DNA of 64,000 bases from Aurantiacibacter sp. D1-12 (GTDB lineage Bacteria; Pseudomonadota; Alphaproteobacteria; Sphingomonadales; Sphingomonadaceae). The notes under the pieces are model-generated. The model saw only the letters and a program-made list of their open reading frames with translations, was not told the DNA's origin and ran no database searches. Position 1 is the first letter of the stretch; each line of letters starts with the position of its first letter. This document shows positions 52,147-62,368 of this stretch, piece by piece. The stretch lies in contig NZ_JAPJZJ010000003.1 in the NCBI RefSeq assembly GCF_028858515.1, positions 1 through 64,000 on the forward strand, written 5' to 3'. A program made the position numbers and the translations under genes.

Positions 52147-54894
52147 ATGCCGACAGGGGAAATCGCCAGCTCAGCCGAGCAAAACCGGGCACTTGGGCTT
52201 AGCACTTTCGCATTCACAATCTGCTTCGCAGTGTGGACGATTTTTGCGATCATCGGGATCGAGATCAAGGCAGAGCTCGGCCTGAGTGATACGCAATTCG
52301 GCCTGTTGGTTGGCACGCCGATATTGACTGGTTCGCTGACACGCCTGTTCCTTGGTGTGTGGACCGACCAGTACGGTGGTCGGATCGTCTTTCCCCTGAC
52401 TATGCTGGCCTCGGCGGTGTCGACGTTCCTGCTGTCGTATGTCGACAGCTATTACATGCTACTGCTTGTTGCGCTTGGCTTGGGTGTTGCCGGCGGCACC
52501 TTTGCAGTTGGCGTCGCCTATGTGTCCAAATGGTATCCGCAGGAGAAGCAAGGCTCGGCGCTCGGCTTTTTCGGCATGGGTAACGTTGGCGCGGCCCTTA
52601 CCAAATTTGTGGCCCCCTGGGTCATGGTCGCGCTTGGATGGCAGGCGGTTGCACAGATCTGGGCCGGCGTGGCCGCAGTGGTCGCGGTGCTGTTCTACCT
52701 GTTTGCCAAGGATGATCCCCAGCTTGCCGCGCGCAAGATCAGTGGAGAGAAACCGGCGACGCTCAAGCAGCAGCTCGAGCCTCTCAAGAACGAGCAGGTC
52801 TGGCGCTTCTCGCTCTACTACTTCTTCGTGTTTGGCGCCTTTGTCGCGCTCGCGCTGTGGCTGCCGCAATATATGGTTGGGCTCTATGGGCTTGATGTAA
52901 AAATTGCAGGCATGCTCGCGGCTGCCTTCTCGCTCGCCGCCAGCGTGTTTCGTGCCTATGGCGGCGTGCTGTCGGATCGCTACGGCGCGCGCAAGGTTAT
53001 GTATGCCACATTCGGCATGTCACTCGTCCTGCTGTTCATGCTGTCCTATCCGGCAACCGACTATGTCATTCACGGAATCGACGGCGATATCGTCTTCTCG
53101 ACCTCGATGAGCCTCATACCGTTCGTGATCACAATATTCGCGCTCGGCTTCTTTATGTCTCTGGGCAAGGCTGCGGTCTACAAGCACATTCCGGTCTATT
53201 ACCCTGGCCATGTTGGTTCGGTTGGCGGTCTGGTTGGCTTGGTTGGCGGCCTCGGCGGCTTTATCCTGCCGATTGTGTTCGGTGCTGTCAGCGATCTGAC
53301 CGGCATCTGGACCAGCTGCTTTATGGTCCTGTTCGCGCTTGTCGCCATTGCGCTAGGCTGGATGCACCTCGCAATCCGCCAAATGGAACAGAAGGCTGCG
53401 GGTATTGACACCCGCTCGCTTCCCGAATTCCCCGAAATGGCTGATTTGCACGACGAGACCAGGAACCTTGCTGCAACGCCATCAAAGGTGCTGACCGAAT
53501 GGGCGCCTGAGGACCCGGACTTCTGGGAAAGCACGGGCGAAAAAATTGCCCGGCGCAATCTCTATATATCGATCCCGGCGCTGCTGCTCGCGTTCTGCGT
53601 GTGGATGGTGTGGTCAGTGGTCGTCGCCAAGCTGCCATCCATCGGCTTCGACTACAGCACCAACCAGCTCTTCTGGCTGGCGGCGCTACCGGGCCTGTCG
53701 GGCGCTACGCTGCGCATTTTCTATAGCTTCATGGTGCCGATCTTCGGCGGCCGGCTCTGGACGACATTGACCACCGCATCGCTACTGATCCCGGCCTTCG
53801 GCATCGGCTACGCGGTCCAGAACCCGGATACGCCTTACCTGATCTTCCTGGTTCTGGCGCTTCTGTGCGGTTTTGGCGGAGGCAACTTTGCTTCCTCGAT
53901 GTCCAACATCAGCTTCTTCTTCCCTAAGGCGCAGAAGGGCAACGCGCTGGCGCTGAATGCCGGCTTGGGCAACCTGGGCGTTTCCGTGATGCAGTTTGTT
54001 GTCCCGCTGGTGATCGTAGCCGGTGTGTTTGGCGCACTGGGCGGCGAAGCCCAACTGACTGCTGATGGCGAACAACTCTGGTTGCAGAATGCCGGCTTCA
54101 TCTGGGTGCCATTCATCATGGTCTCGGCGCTGCTGGCGTGGCTCGGCATGAACGACATTGCGGATGCCAAGGCCAGCTTCCGTGAACAGTCGGTCATCTT
54201 CCAGCGCAAGCACAACTGGCTGATGTGCTGGCTCTACACCGGCACCTTCGGTTCGTTCATCGGTTTCTCGGCCGGCCTTCCGCTGCTCGCCAAGTTCCAG
54301 TTCCCCGATATCGAAGTTCTGAAGTACGTCTTCCTCGGCCCACTGGTTGGTGCGCTCAGCCGCGCCGCGACCGGCTGGCTGTCTGATCGCTGGGGCGGTG
54401 GACGTGTCACCTTCTGGGTGTTCATTGGCATGATGCTGGCCGTTGTGGGCATCGTCTACTTCCTTGAGGCGGGCAGCTGGTGGGGCTTCCTCGGGATGTT
54501 CATCGCCATGTTCTTCCTGACCGGTGTGGGCAATGCCTCCACGTTCCAGATGATCCCGATCATCATGCGGCAGGAAGTACCCCGACTGATGCCGCACCTC
54601 GATGCTGCCCAGCGCACACGCCAGGCCGAAAAGGAATCGGCGGCCATCGTTGGTTTCACCTCGGCGATTGCCGCTTACGGGGCCTTCTTCATTCCGAAGA
54701 GCTTCGGCACCTCGATCGAGGCTACCGGGTCGCCGCTGTGGGCGCTGTGGGGCTTCTTCATCTTCTACGGAAGCTGCGCTGCGCTGACATGGTGGGCCTA
54801 CACCCGCCGTGGCGGCTTGCTGCACGATATCGAACGCGGCCGGGCACCGAGCCCGGTAGAAACACCAGCTCAGCTCAAAGGAGCTAACGCATGA
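52147..54894 (+). CDS. narK: NarK1-NarK2 fusion nitrate/nitrite transporter
   Basis: 915 residues, about twice a normal MFS transporter. Two 12-helix halves are joined by a hydrophilic linker (about 415-465). Half 1 has GVWTDQYGGR and the GFFGMGNVGAA segment; half 2 has the nitrate signature FASSMSNISFFFPKAQKGNALALNAGLGNLG and GWLSDRWGGGRV. Paracoccus has such a natural fusion, where the first half is a proton symporter and the second a nitrate/nitrite antiporter; I infer the same here. Overlaps narG as ATGA. AAGGAAAA ribosome site before the ATG. Confidence 0.95.
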   Translation: MPTGEIASSAEQNRALGLSTFAFTICFAVWTIFAIIGIEIKAELGLSDTQFGLLVGTPILTGSLTRLFLGVWTDQYGGRIVFPLTMLASAVSTFLLSYVDSYYMLLLVALGLGVAGGTFAVGVAYVSKWYPQEKQGSALGFFGMGNVGAALTKFVAPWVMVALGWQAVAQIWAGVAAVVAVLFYLFAKDDPQLAARKISGEKPATLKQQLEPLKNEQVWRFSLYYFFVFGAFVALALWLPQYMVGLYGLDVKIAGMLAAAFSLAASVFRAYGGVLSDRYGARKVMYATFGMSLVLLFMLSYPATDYVIHGIDGDIVFSTSMSLIPFVITIFALGFFMSLGKAAVYKHIPVYYPGHVGSVGGLVGLVGGLGGFILPIVFGAVSDLTGIWTSCFMVLFALVAIALGWMHLAIRQMEQKAAGIDTRSLPEFPEMADLHDETRNLAATPSKVLTEWAPEDPDFWESTGEKIARRNLYISIPALLLAFCVWMVWSVVVAKLPSIGFDYSTNQLFWLAALPGLSGATLRIFYSFMVPIFGGRLWTTLTTASLLIPAFGIGYAVQNPDTPYLIFLVLALLCGFGGGNFASSMSNISFFFPKAQKGNALALNAGLGNLGVSVMQFVVPLVIVAGVFGALGGEAQLTADGEQLWLQNAGFIWVPFIMVSALLAWLGMNDIADAKASFREQSVIFQRKHNWLMCWLYTGTFGSFIGFSAGLPLLAKFQFPDIEVLKYVFLGPLVGALSRAATGWLSDRWGGGRVTFWVFIGMMLAVVGIVYFLEAGSWWGFLGMFIAMFFLTGVGNASTFQMIPIIMRQEVPRLMPHLDAAQRTRQAEKESAAIVGFTSAIAAYGAFFIPKSFGTSIEATGSPLWALWGFFIFYGSCAALTWWAYTRRGGLLHDIERGRAPSPVETPAQLKGANA

Positions 54895-57800
54895 GCCACC
54901 TTCTCGACCGCCTCACTTTCTTCAAGCAGGCCAAGCAGTCTTTTTCAAACGGCCACGGGGTCACAACCAACCAGAACCGTGACTGGGAAGACAGCTATCG
55001 CAAGCGCTGGCAGCACGACAAGATTGTGCGCTCCACCCACGGGGTGAACTGCACCGGCTCTTGCTCGTGGAAGATCTACGTGAAGGGCGGGATCATCACG
55101 TGGGAAACGCAGCAGACCGACTATCCGCGCACACGGCCCGACCTGCCCAATCACGAGCCGCGCGGCTGTCCGCGCGGAGCGAGTTACAGCTGGTATATCT
55201 ATTCGGCGCAACGGCTGAAGTATCCGATGGTGCGCTCGCGACTGCTCAAGCTCTGGCGCGAAGCGCGGGCGGTGCGCACGCCTGTTGCGGCATGGGCCTC
55301 AATCGTCGAGGATCAGGATAAACGCAAAAGCTATACTGCTATCCGCGGCCATGGTGGCTTCGTCCGTTCGACCTGGGATGAGGTCAATGAGATCATCGCC
55401 TCGGCCAATGCCTACACCGCGAAAACTTACGGCCCTGATCGGGTGATCGGATTCAGCCCGATCCCGGCCATGTCGATGGTCAGCTACGCAGCAGGCTCGC
55501 GTTACCTGTCATTGCTCGGCGGTACGTGCATGAGTTTCTATGACTGGTATTGCGACTTGCCGCCTGCCAGCCCGATGACCTGGGGTGAGCAGACAGACGT
55601 CCCCGAAAGCGCCGACTGGTACAATGCCGGTTTCCTTATGATGTGGGGCTCCAACGTTCCGCAAACGCGCACGCCGGACGCTCATTTCATGACCGAGGCG
55701 CGGTATCGCGGTACGAAGACAGCGGTGGTTTCGCCCGACTATGCCGAGGCCACCAAGTTCGCCGATCTATGGCTCAATCCCAAGCAGGGCACCGACGCGG
55801 CGCTTGCGATGGCAATGGGTCATGTCATCCTGCGCGAATACCACCTTGATCGGCAGGCCGAGTATTTCGAAGACTATTGCCGCAAGTATTCGGATATGCC
55901 GATGCTCGTCCGGTTGGTCGAGAAGGACGGCGCATTTGTTCCGGAGCGCTTGCTCCGGGCTTCGGATTTCCTCGAGGATCTCGAAGAGGCAAACAATCCC
56001 GAATGGAAAACCGTCGCCATCGACGATGCGACCGAAGAGGTTGTGGTACCCAATGGCTCGGCCGGGTTCCGGTGGGGCGAAAAGGGCAAATGGAATCTGG
56101 AGGAAAAGGACGGGCGCGGCAAAGATACTACCCTGCGGTTGACCTCCATTCTCTCGGAGCACCACGATGATGTCGTCGATGTATCCTTTCCCTATTTTGG
56201 CAATCGGGAACATGACCATTTCGAAGGCACCGATCATCCCGACGTGCTCAATCGGCGGGTCCCTGTCCGCCAGCTACAGCTGAAGGAAGGCAAGACCTTC
56301 GTCGCCACCGTTTTCGATCTCTTCTGTGCCAACTATGGCCTGGATCGCGGTCTCGGTGGCGAACACGTTGCGCGCGAATACGCCGAGATGGTGCCTTACA
56401 CTCCGGCGTGGGCGGAAAAAATCACCGGTGTCCCGGCCGAAAAGATCGTTACGGTTGCGCGCGAATTCGCCAGCAATGCCGAGGCGACCAACGGCAAGTC
56501 GATGGTAATCCTGGGGGCGGGTCTCAACCACTGGTACCACATGGATATGAATTACCGGGGCATCATCAATCTATTGGTGATGTGTGGTTGTGTTGGTCAG
56601 TCCGGTGGCGGTTGGTCACACTATGTTGGCCAGGAGAAACTGCGGCCGCAAACCGGCTGGTTACCACTGGCCTTCGGGTTGGATTGGGGGCGTCCTCCCC
56701 GCCAGATGAATTCGACCAGCTTCTTTTATGCGCATACCAATCAGTGGCGTTACGAGACGCTCGACATCGGCGAAATCCTCTCGCCAACCGCGCCCGAGGA
56801 TGATTGGGACGCGAGCCTTATCGACTACAACGCGCGTGCCGAACGCATGGGCTGGCTGCCGAGCGCACCACAACTCAAAACCAATCCACTGGAAGTAGGC
56901 AAGGCGGCCAAGGCTTCGGGGAAGGAAGCCAAGGACTATGTTGCCGATGCGCTCAAATCGGGCGAGCTGGAAATGTCCTGTTTCGATCCGGACGATCCAG
57001 CCAACTGGCCGCGCAACATGTTTGTGTGGCGATCGAACCTGCTCGGTTCGTCAGGCAAGGGCCATGAGTACTTCCTCAAACATCTGCTTGGCACCGCACA
57101 TGGCGTGCAGGGCAAGGACCTGGGCGAAATGGGTGGGCAGAAGCCCAAGGAAGTGAAGTGGCACGACGATGCGCCGCAAGGAAAGCTTGACCTGCTGGTC
57201 ACGCTGGACTTCCGCATGTCGACCACATGTGTCTATTCGGACATCGTCCTGCCGACTGCGAGTTGGTACGAGAAAGACGATCTCAACACCTCCGATATGC
57301 ACCCCTTCATCCACCCGCTCTCGGCAGCGGTCGATCCGGTGTGGGAATCACGCAGCGACTGGGACATCTACAAGGGCATTGCGAAGACATTCTCTGAAGT
57401 GGCGCCGGAAGTCCTTGGTGTCGAGCAAGATGTCGTAATGGTGCCGATCCAGCATGACACCGCAAACGAGATTGCCCAGCCCTTCGAGGTCGAAGACTGG
57501 GGCCGGGGGCAAGCCGAACCTGTCCCCGGCAAAACCATGGCCAATGTTGCACTTGTCGAACGCGACTATCCCAACCTGTACAAGCGTTTCACCGCGCTTG
57601 GCCCTTTGATGGACAAGCTCGGCAATGGCGGCAAAGGTATCGCCTGGAACACCGAGCATGAAGTGGAGAACCTGCGCCATCTCAACGGTGAAGTGCGGGA
57701 AGAAGGGCCGACCAAGGGCATGGCGCAGATCGAAAGCGCCATCGATGCCGCCGAAGTCATCCTGATGCTCGCGCCGGAAACCAATGGCGAAGTCGCGGTC

Positions 57801-58628
57801 AAGGCGTGGGATGCGTTATCGCAGAACACCGGTCGCGATCACAAGCATCTCGCATTGCCCAAGGAAGAGGAGAAAATCCGCTTCCGTGACATCCAGGCGC
57901 AGCCGAGAAAGATCATCTCCTCGCCGACCTGGTCGGGCCTGGAGAGCGAGCATGTGTGCTACAATGCCGGCTACACCAACGTGCACGAGCTGATCCCGTG
58001 GCGCACGCTGACCGGGAGGCAGCAGCTCTATCAGGATCACAAGTGGATGCGCGCCTTTGGTGAAGGCTTCTGCCTCTACCGTCCGCCGATCGACACCAAG
58101 GCGGTCAAGCCGATGCTGGATGAAGCGAAAGACGCGCCGCATGTGGTGCTGAACTTCATCACTCCGCACCAGAAATGGGGCATCCACTCGACCTATACCG
58201 ATAATCTGCTGATGCTGACGCTGTCGCGCGGCGGACCGATCGTGTGGATGAGCGAGGTGGACGCCGCCAAAGTCGGGCTGGTCGATAACGACTGGGTCGA
58301 AACCTTCAACGCCAATGGCGCGCTGGTCGCCCGCGTGGTCGTTTCGCAGCGGATGAAAGAAGGTACGCTGTTCATGTATCACGCGCAGGAAAAGATAGTG
58401 AATGTCCCCGGCTCTCCGCTCACCGGCCAGCGCGGCGGCATCCACAATTCCGTCACTCGTGCCGTGCTCAAGCCGACGCATATGATCGGCGGCTACGTCC
58501 AGCAAAGTTATGGCTTCAACTATTACGGGACCGTCGGTTCGAACCGTGATGAATATGTCATCGTCCGCAAGCTTCAGAAGGTCGACTGGCTCGAAGAAGC
58601 GCTTTCCGAAGGGGAGAATGCAGCATGA
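54891..58628 (+). CDS. narG: Respiratory nitrate reductase alpha subunit
   Basis: 1245 residues, the normal NarG length. The FS0 cluster ligands H50, C54, C58 and C93 (STHGVNCTGSC; RGCPRG) and molybdenum ligand D222 (WYCDLPPASP) are at nearly the E. coli positions. It binds bis-MGD and reduces nitrate to nitrite on the cytosolic face. Its ATG overlaps narK and its stop overlaps narH (ATGA both). No truncation seen. Confidence 0.98.
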   Translation: MSHLLDRLTFFKQAKQSFSNGHGVTTNQNRDWEDSYRKRWQHDKIVRSTHGVNCTGSCSWKIYVKGGIITWETQQTDYPRTRPDLPNHEPRGCPRGASYSWYIYSAQRLKYPMVRSRLLKLWREARAVRTPVAAWASIVEDQDKRKSYTAIRGHGGFVRSTWDEVNEIIASANAYTAKTYGPDRVIGFSPIPAMSMVSYAAGSRYLSLLGGTCMSFYDWYCDLPPASPMTWGEQTDVPESADWYNAGFLMMWGSNVPQTRTPDAHFMTEARYRGTKTAVVSPDYAEATKFADLWLNPKQGTDAALAMAMGHVILREYHLDRQAEYFEDYCRKYSDMPMLVRLVEKDGAFVPERLLRASDFLEDLEEANNPEWKTVAIDDATEEVVVPNGSAGFRWGEKGKWNLEEKDGRGKDTTLRLTSILSEHHDDVVDVSFPYFGNREHDHFEGTDHPDVLNRRVPVRQLQLKEGKTFVATVFDLFCANYGLDRGLGGEHVAREYAEMVPYTPAWAEKITGVPAEKIVTVAREFASNAEATNGKSMVILGAGLNHWYHMDMNYRGIINLLVMCGCVGQSGGGWSHYVGQEKLRPQTGWLPLAFGLDWGRPPRQMNSTSFFYAHTNQWRYETLDIGEILSPTAPEDDWDASLIDYNARAERMGWLPSAPQLKTNPLEVGKAAKASGKEAKDYVADALKSGELEMSCFDPDDPANWPRNMFVWRSNLLGSSGKGHEYFLKHLLGTAHGVQGKDLGEMGGQKPKEVKWHDDAPQGKLDLLVTLDFRMSTTCVYSDIVLPTASWYEKDDLNTSDMHPFIHPLSAAVDPVWESRSDWDIYKGIAKTFSEVAPEVLGVEQDVVMVPIQHDTANEIAQPFEVEDWGRGQAEPVPGKTMANVALVERDYPNLYKRFTALGPLMDKLGNGGKGIAWNTEHEVENLRHLNGEVREEGPTKGMAQIESAIDAAEVILMLAPETNGEVAVKAWDALSQNTGRDHKHLALPKEEEKIRFRDIQAQPRKIISSPTWSGLESEHVCYNAGYTNVHELIPWRTLTGRQQLYQDHKWMRAFGEGFCLYRPPIDTKAVKPMLDEAKDAPHVVLNFITPHQKWGIHSTYTDNLLMLTLSRGGPIVWMSEVDAAKVGLVDNDWVETFNANGALVARVVVSQRMKEGTLFMYHAQEKIVNVPGSPLTGQRGGIHNSVTRAVLKPTHMIGGYVQQSYGFNYYGTVGSNRDEYVIVRKLQKVDWLEEALSEGENAA

Positions 58629-60154
58629 AGATCCGCGCTCAGATCGGCAAAGTGCTCAACCTCGACAAATGCATCGGCTGCCACACCTGTTCGGTAACGT
58701 GCAAGAACGTGTGGACCAGCCGCGATGGCATGGAATACGCCTGGTTCAACAATGTCGAGACCAAGCCCGGCATCGGTTATCCCAAGGATTGGGAAAACCA
58801 GCAACGTTGGAACGGCGGCTGGGTGCGCACGCCCAGTGGTTCGATCCGTCCCAAGATGGGTGGCAAATGGCGTGTGCTGGCGAAGATTTTCGCCAATCCC
58901 GACCTGCCCGAAATCGACGATTATTACGAACCCTTCACTTTCGATTACGAGCATCTGCAAAAGGCTGGTGAAAGCAAGGCCTTCCCCACCGCGCGCCCGC
59001 GCTCCCTGGTGTCGGGCAAGAGGATGGAAAAGATCGAATGGGGCCCGAACTGGGAAGAAATCCTGGGCGGTGAATTTTCCAAACGTTCGGAGGATTACAA
59101 CTTCGAAGGTGTCCAGAAGGACATCTACGGCCAGTTCGAAAACACCTTCATGATGTATCTGCCAAGGCTGTGTGAGCATTGCCTTAATCCCACTTGCGTT
59201 GCCGCCTGCCCTTCGGGCGCGATCTACAAGCGCGAGGAAGACGGCATCGTATTGATCGATCAGGAATCCTGCCGCGGCTGGCGCATGTGCGTCTCGGGCT
59301 GTCCGTACAAAAAGATCTATTACAACTGGAAAACCGGCAAGAGCGAGAAGTGCATCTTCTGCTATCCGCGCATCGAGGCGGGGGAGCCGACGGTCTGCTC
59401 GGAAACCTGCGTCGGGCGTATCCGCTATCTTGGCGTGATGCTGTACGATGCGGATCGCATCGAGGAAGCTGCTTCGGCGGAGAGTGTCGAGGACCTGTAT
59501 CAGGCGCAGCTCGATATATTCCTCAACCCCAATGATCCCCGAGTAATCGAACAGGCGCGCAAGGATGGCGTGCCCGAAGCATGGCTCGAAGCGGCGCGCC
59601 ACTCACCGGTCTACAAGATGGCGATGGAATGGAAGGTCGCCTTCCCGCTCCACCCGGAATATCGCACGCTGCCAATGGTCTGGTATGTGCCACCACTCTC
59701 GCCGATCAGTGCGGCTGCCAATGCCGGCGACATGGCCGTGAACAACGGCATGCCCGATGTGCGTAGCTTGCGCATTCCGCTCAAATATCTCGCCAATTTG
59801 CTGACTGCAGGTGATGAGGAGCCGATTGCGGTTTGCCTTGAGCGGATGCTCGCCATGCGCGGCTATATGCGCGCCAAGACAGTGGAGGGCGTCCACAACG
59901 AGACCATCGCCAGCGATGTCGGGCTGACCGGCGCGCAGATCGAGGAAATGTACAAGGTTATGGCGCTTGCCGATTACGAGGATCGCTTCGTCATCCCCAC
60001 CGGCCATCGCGAAGATGCCGAGGACATGTTCGACGAGCGCGGCTCCTGCGGCTTCTCCTTCGGCAATGGCTGCTCGGGCGGCAGCGGGGAACCCAATCTC
60101 TTTGGCGCGCCTGCCAAGCGCAAGAAACTCCAGACACCCACGGAGGTATTCTGA
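58625..60154 (+). CDS. narH: Respiratory nitrate reductase beta subunit
   Basis: 509 residues. Four Cys groups hold the Fe-S clusters: C16, C19, C22, C26 at the start, CEHCLNPTCVAACP, CRGWRMCVSGCP (with Trp at the position that makes one cluster [3Fe-4S]) and CIFCYPRI...CSETC. It passes electrons from NarI heme to NarG. It overlaps narG and shares a base with narJ (TGATG). The C-terminal tail has a Gly/Ser-rich CGFSFGNGCSGGSG segment as in other NarH. Confidence 0.98.
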   Translation: MKIRAQIGKVLNLDKCIGCHTCSVTCKNVWTSRDGMEYAWFNNVETKPGIGYPKDWENQQRWNGGWVRTPSGSIRPKMGGKWRVLAKIFANPDLPEIDDYYEPFTFDYEHLQKAGESKAFPTARPRSLVSGKRMEKIEWGPNWEEILGGEFSKRSEDYNFEGVQKDIYGQFENTFMMYLPRLCEHCLNPTCVAACPSGAIYKREEDGIVLIDQESCRGWRMCVSGCPYKKIYYNWKTGKSEKCIFCYPRIEAGEPTVCSETCVGRIRYLGVMLYDADRIEEAASAESVEDLYQAQLDIFLNPNDPRVIEQARKDGVPEAWLEAARHSPVYKMAMEWKVAFPLHPEYRTLPMVWYVPPLSPISAAANAGDMAVNNGMPDVRSLRIPLKYLANLLTAGDEEPIAVCLERMLAMRGYMRAKTVEGVHNETIASDVGLTGAQIEEMYKVMALADYEDRFVIPTGHREDAEDMFDERGSCGFSFGNGCSGGSGEPNLFGAPAKRKKLQTPTEVF

Positions 60155-60858
60155 TGAAATCGCTCCATCTTCTTTCGCTCCTGTTGCAATATCCCTCGCT
60201 GGAATTGCAGACAGTCGCCGTCGAAATAGGCCGGCGCCTGGCATCGGACACCGCGCTTTCGGAGGCCGCAGTTGCCGCACTCGATCCGCTCCTGACGCGG
60301 CTTGCCACCAGCGATATTTATGATGCGCAGGAAACCTATGTCGAACTGTTCGATCGCGGGCGGGCGCATAGCCTGCATTTGTTCGAACATGTCCATGGCG
60401 AAAGCCGTGATCGCGGGCAGGCCATGGTCGATTTGCGCGAACGCTATCTTGCCGCAGGGCTGGAGCCAACCGGCAACGAGTTGCCCGATTATCTCCCGCT
60501 GTTTCTCGACTACTGTTCGACGCTGCCTGATGATGCTGCGCGGGAAATGCTGGCCGAGCCGGGCGTGGTGCTGGTCGCGCTCGCTGCGCGTTTGGCGGAG
60601 AAGCAGTCCGATTATGCTCCGCTGTTTGTGCTGCTGTGCGATATCGCCGGGGTCGAAATGGACGAGGAAGCCAAGAACGCGCTTCCGCCAGCGGATGATC
60701 CCGAAGACCTCGAAGCGCTCGATGCACAATGGGAGGAAGAGGAAATCCGCTTCGGTGCGGAAGCCGCTCCCGATCCCAACGCAGCCTGCCCCAAGGTTGG
60801 TGAAATGCTCGATCAGATGCGTGATCCGCCTGCATCCCAAGCAACGGCAAGGAGCTGA
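60154..60858 (+). CDS. narJ: Nitrate reductase assembly chaperone NarJ
   Basis: 234 residues, helical TorD/NarJ family. N-terminal LLSLLLQYPSLELQ, the YVELFDRGRAHSLHLFEHVHGESRDRGQAM signature, and an acidic C-terminal tail. It holds apo-NarG until the molybdenum cofactor and clusters are loaded. It starts on the last base of the narH stop and is followed 3 bp later by narI, the canonical order. No oddities. Confidence 0.95.
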   Translation: MKSLHLLSLLLQYPSLELQTVAVEIGRRLASDTALSEAAVAALDPLLTRLATSDIYDAQETYVELFDRGRAHSLHLFEHVHGESRDRGQAMVDLRERYLAAGLEPTGNELPDYLPLFLDYCSTLPDDAAREMLAEPGVVLVALAARLAEKQSDYAPLFVLLCDIAGVEMDEEAKNALPPADDPEDLEALDAQWEEEEIRFGAEAAPDPNAACPKVGEMLDQMRDPPASQATARS

Positions 60859-60861
60859 GCC

Positions 60862-61563
60862 ATGCAAGACTTCATCCACTACTTGCTATACGGTATCTAT
60901 CCCTACATCGCGCTTGCAACACTCGCGGTTGGGTCGATCATTCGCTTTGACAGGGAGCCCTACAGCTGGCGCGCCGGGTCGAGCCAGTTGCTGCGCCGCA
61001 AGCAGCTGATCTGGGGATCGGTCCTGTTCCATGTCGGCGTACTGTTCATCTTATTCGGCCACCTTGTTGGCTTGCTGACTCCGATTGCCATTTTCGATGC
61101 CATGGGGATCAGTCATGGAGCAAAGCAGCTGTTGGCGATCATAGCCGGCGGTGTGGCTGGTGTTGCCGCAATCATCGGCGCAACGCTGCTGATCCATCGC
61201 CGCTTCTTCGATGCGCGTGTGCGCGCCGCATCAAAATTCAGCGACAATATGATCATCCTGATCCTGTGGGTGCAGCTGGCGCTGGGGCTTGCGACAATCC
61301 CGCTCTCGGCAGGCCACCTCGATGGCGAGGAAATGGTCAAGTTTATGAATTGGGCACAGGGCATCTTCACTTTCCAGGGTGATGCCGCGAGCTACATCAC
61401 GGACGTGCACATCATTTTCAAACTGCACTTGTTCCTCGGCCTGACGATCTTCGTGCTGTTCCCGTTTACCCGCCTCGTTCACATGCTGTCGGCTCCTGTG
61501 AGGTACCTGTGGCGTGGTGGATATCAGGTGGTGCGCTCTCGCAAGGACCTGAGCCATGGCTGA
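60862..61563 (+). CDS. narI: Nitrate reductase gamma subunit (cytochrome b)
   Basis: 233 residues with five hydrophobic segments. Likely heme ligands H57 and H67 (LFHVGVLFILFGH) and H189 and H207 (LHLFL...LVH) match the E. coli spacing. It oxidises quinol at the periplasmic side and passes electrons through two b hemes to NarH. The 3' end overlaps the PpiC gene by 8 bp. Confidence 0.96.
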   Translation: MQDFIHYLLYGIYPYIALATLAVGSIIRFDREPYSWRAGSSQLLRRKQLIWGSVLFHVGVLFILFGHLVGLLTPIAIFDAMGISHGAKQLLAIIAGGVAGVAAIIGATLLIHRRFFDARVRAASKFSDNMIILILWVQLALGLATIPLSAGHLDGEEMVKFMNWAQGIFTFQGDAASYITDVHIIFKLHLFLGLTIFVLFPFTRLVHMLSAPVRYLWRGGYQVVRSRKDLSHG

Positions 61564-62368
61564 CGCAATCGATCGAGCAGTCGTCCGCGTTGGCGGTAAG
61601 GAAATTCCTGCCAGCGCAATCGCCGCCGAGCTGCAGAATCACCCTGCTGCCAATGCAGAAGAAGCATGGCATGAAGCGGCAAAGGCCCTTGCTATCCGCG
61701 AGATGCTCCTGGCTGAGGCCCATCGGCAGGAAATCATTACCGAAGATTGCAGCGATGCCGAGGGCCGAAAGCTGCTGGATGACGATGCGAGAATTGATGC
61801 GCTGCTCGCCAAAAACGTGATCGTACCCAGTGCGACGAGCGAAGAAGCGCAACGGTTCTATGACAATCATACCGAGCGCTTTTGCAGCGAAGTGCTGGTC
61901 GAGGCTGAACATATCCTGTTCTCCGCCAGCCCTGACGACAGCTTCAATTACAGTCTTGCCGTTGGCGATGCCCGCATGGCCATTCGCGAGATAGAGGCCG
62001 ATCCCTCCTGTTTCGCTCGGCTTGCCAAAACAAGATCAGCCTGTCCGTCAAAGGAACAGGGCGGAAATCTCGGACAGATCGGCAAGGGTCAGACTGTTGC
62101 GGAATTCGAGGACGCGTTGTTTGCGCTCGCCGAAGGCGAGTTGTGTGGCGAACCGGTCAAATCGCCGTTTGGCGTTCACGTGATCCGTGCTGGGAGGCGG
62201 GCGGAAGGCAAGCAATTACCCTTTGAAATGGTCGAGCAATCTATCTGCAACTATCTCGAGGAAGCCAGCTACCGCCGGGCGATGGCGCAATATCTTGCAA
62301 TCCTTGCCAGCGAAACCGAGATCGAGGGCGTTGATCTTGCCGCCGCTCAAGGGCCATTGGTCCAGTGA
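61556..62368 (+). CDS. PpiC-type peptidyl-prolyl isomerase (NifM-like) of the nar operon
   Basis: 270 residues. N-terminal helical part then a parvulin-type domain with AEHILFSASPDD, SACPSKEQGGNLGQIGKGQTV and FGVHVIRAGRR. No signal peptide, so it acts in the cytosol. Cytosolic PpiC genes of this type follow narGHJI in several alphaproteobacteria and resemble NifM, which matures nitrogenase iron protein. It probably helps fold NarG or NarH. It overlaps narI by 8 bp and moaA by 4 bp (GTGA). Confidence 0.9.
   Translation: MADAIDRAVVRVGGKEIPASAIAAELQNHPAANAEEAWHEAAKALAIREMLLAEAHRQEIITEDCSDAEGRKLLDDDARIDALLAKNVIVPSATSEEAQRFYDNHTERFCSEVLVEAEHILFSASPDDSFNYSLAVGDARMAIREIEADPSCFARLAKTRSACPSKEQGGNLGQIGKGQTVAEFEDALFALAEGELCGEPVKSPFGVHVIRAGRRAEGKQLPFEMVEQSICNYLEEASYRRAMAQYLAILASETEIEGVDLAAAQGPLVQ

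Noticed and set aside
53782-54825. 347-codon minus-strand frame opposite narK
   Set aside because: Shadow of the NarK2 half; composition is Glu/Arg/His-rich without a domain.
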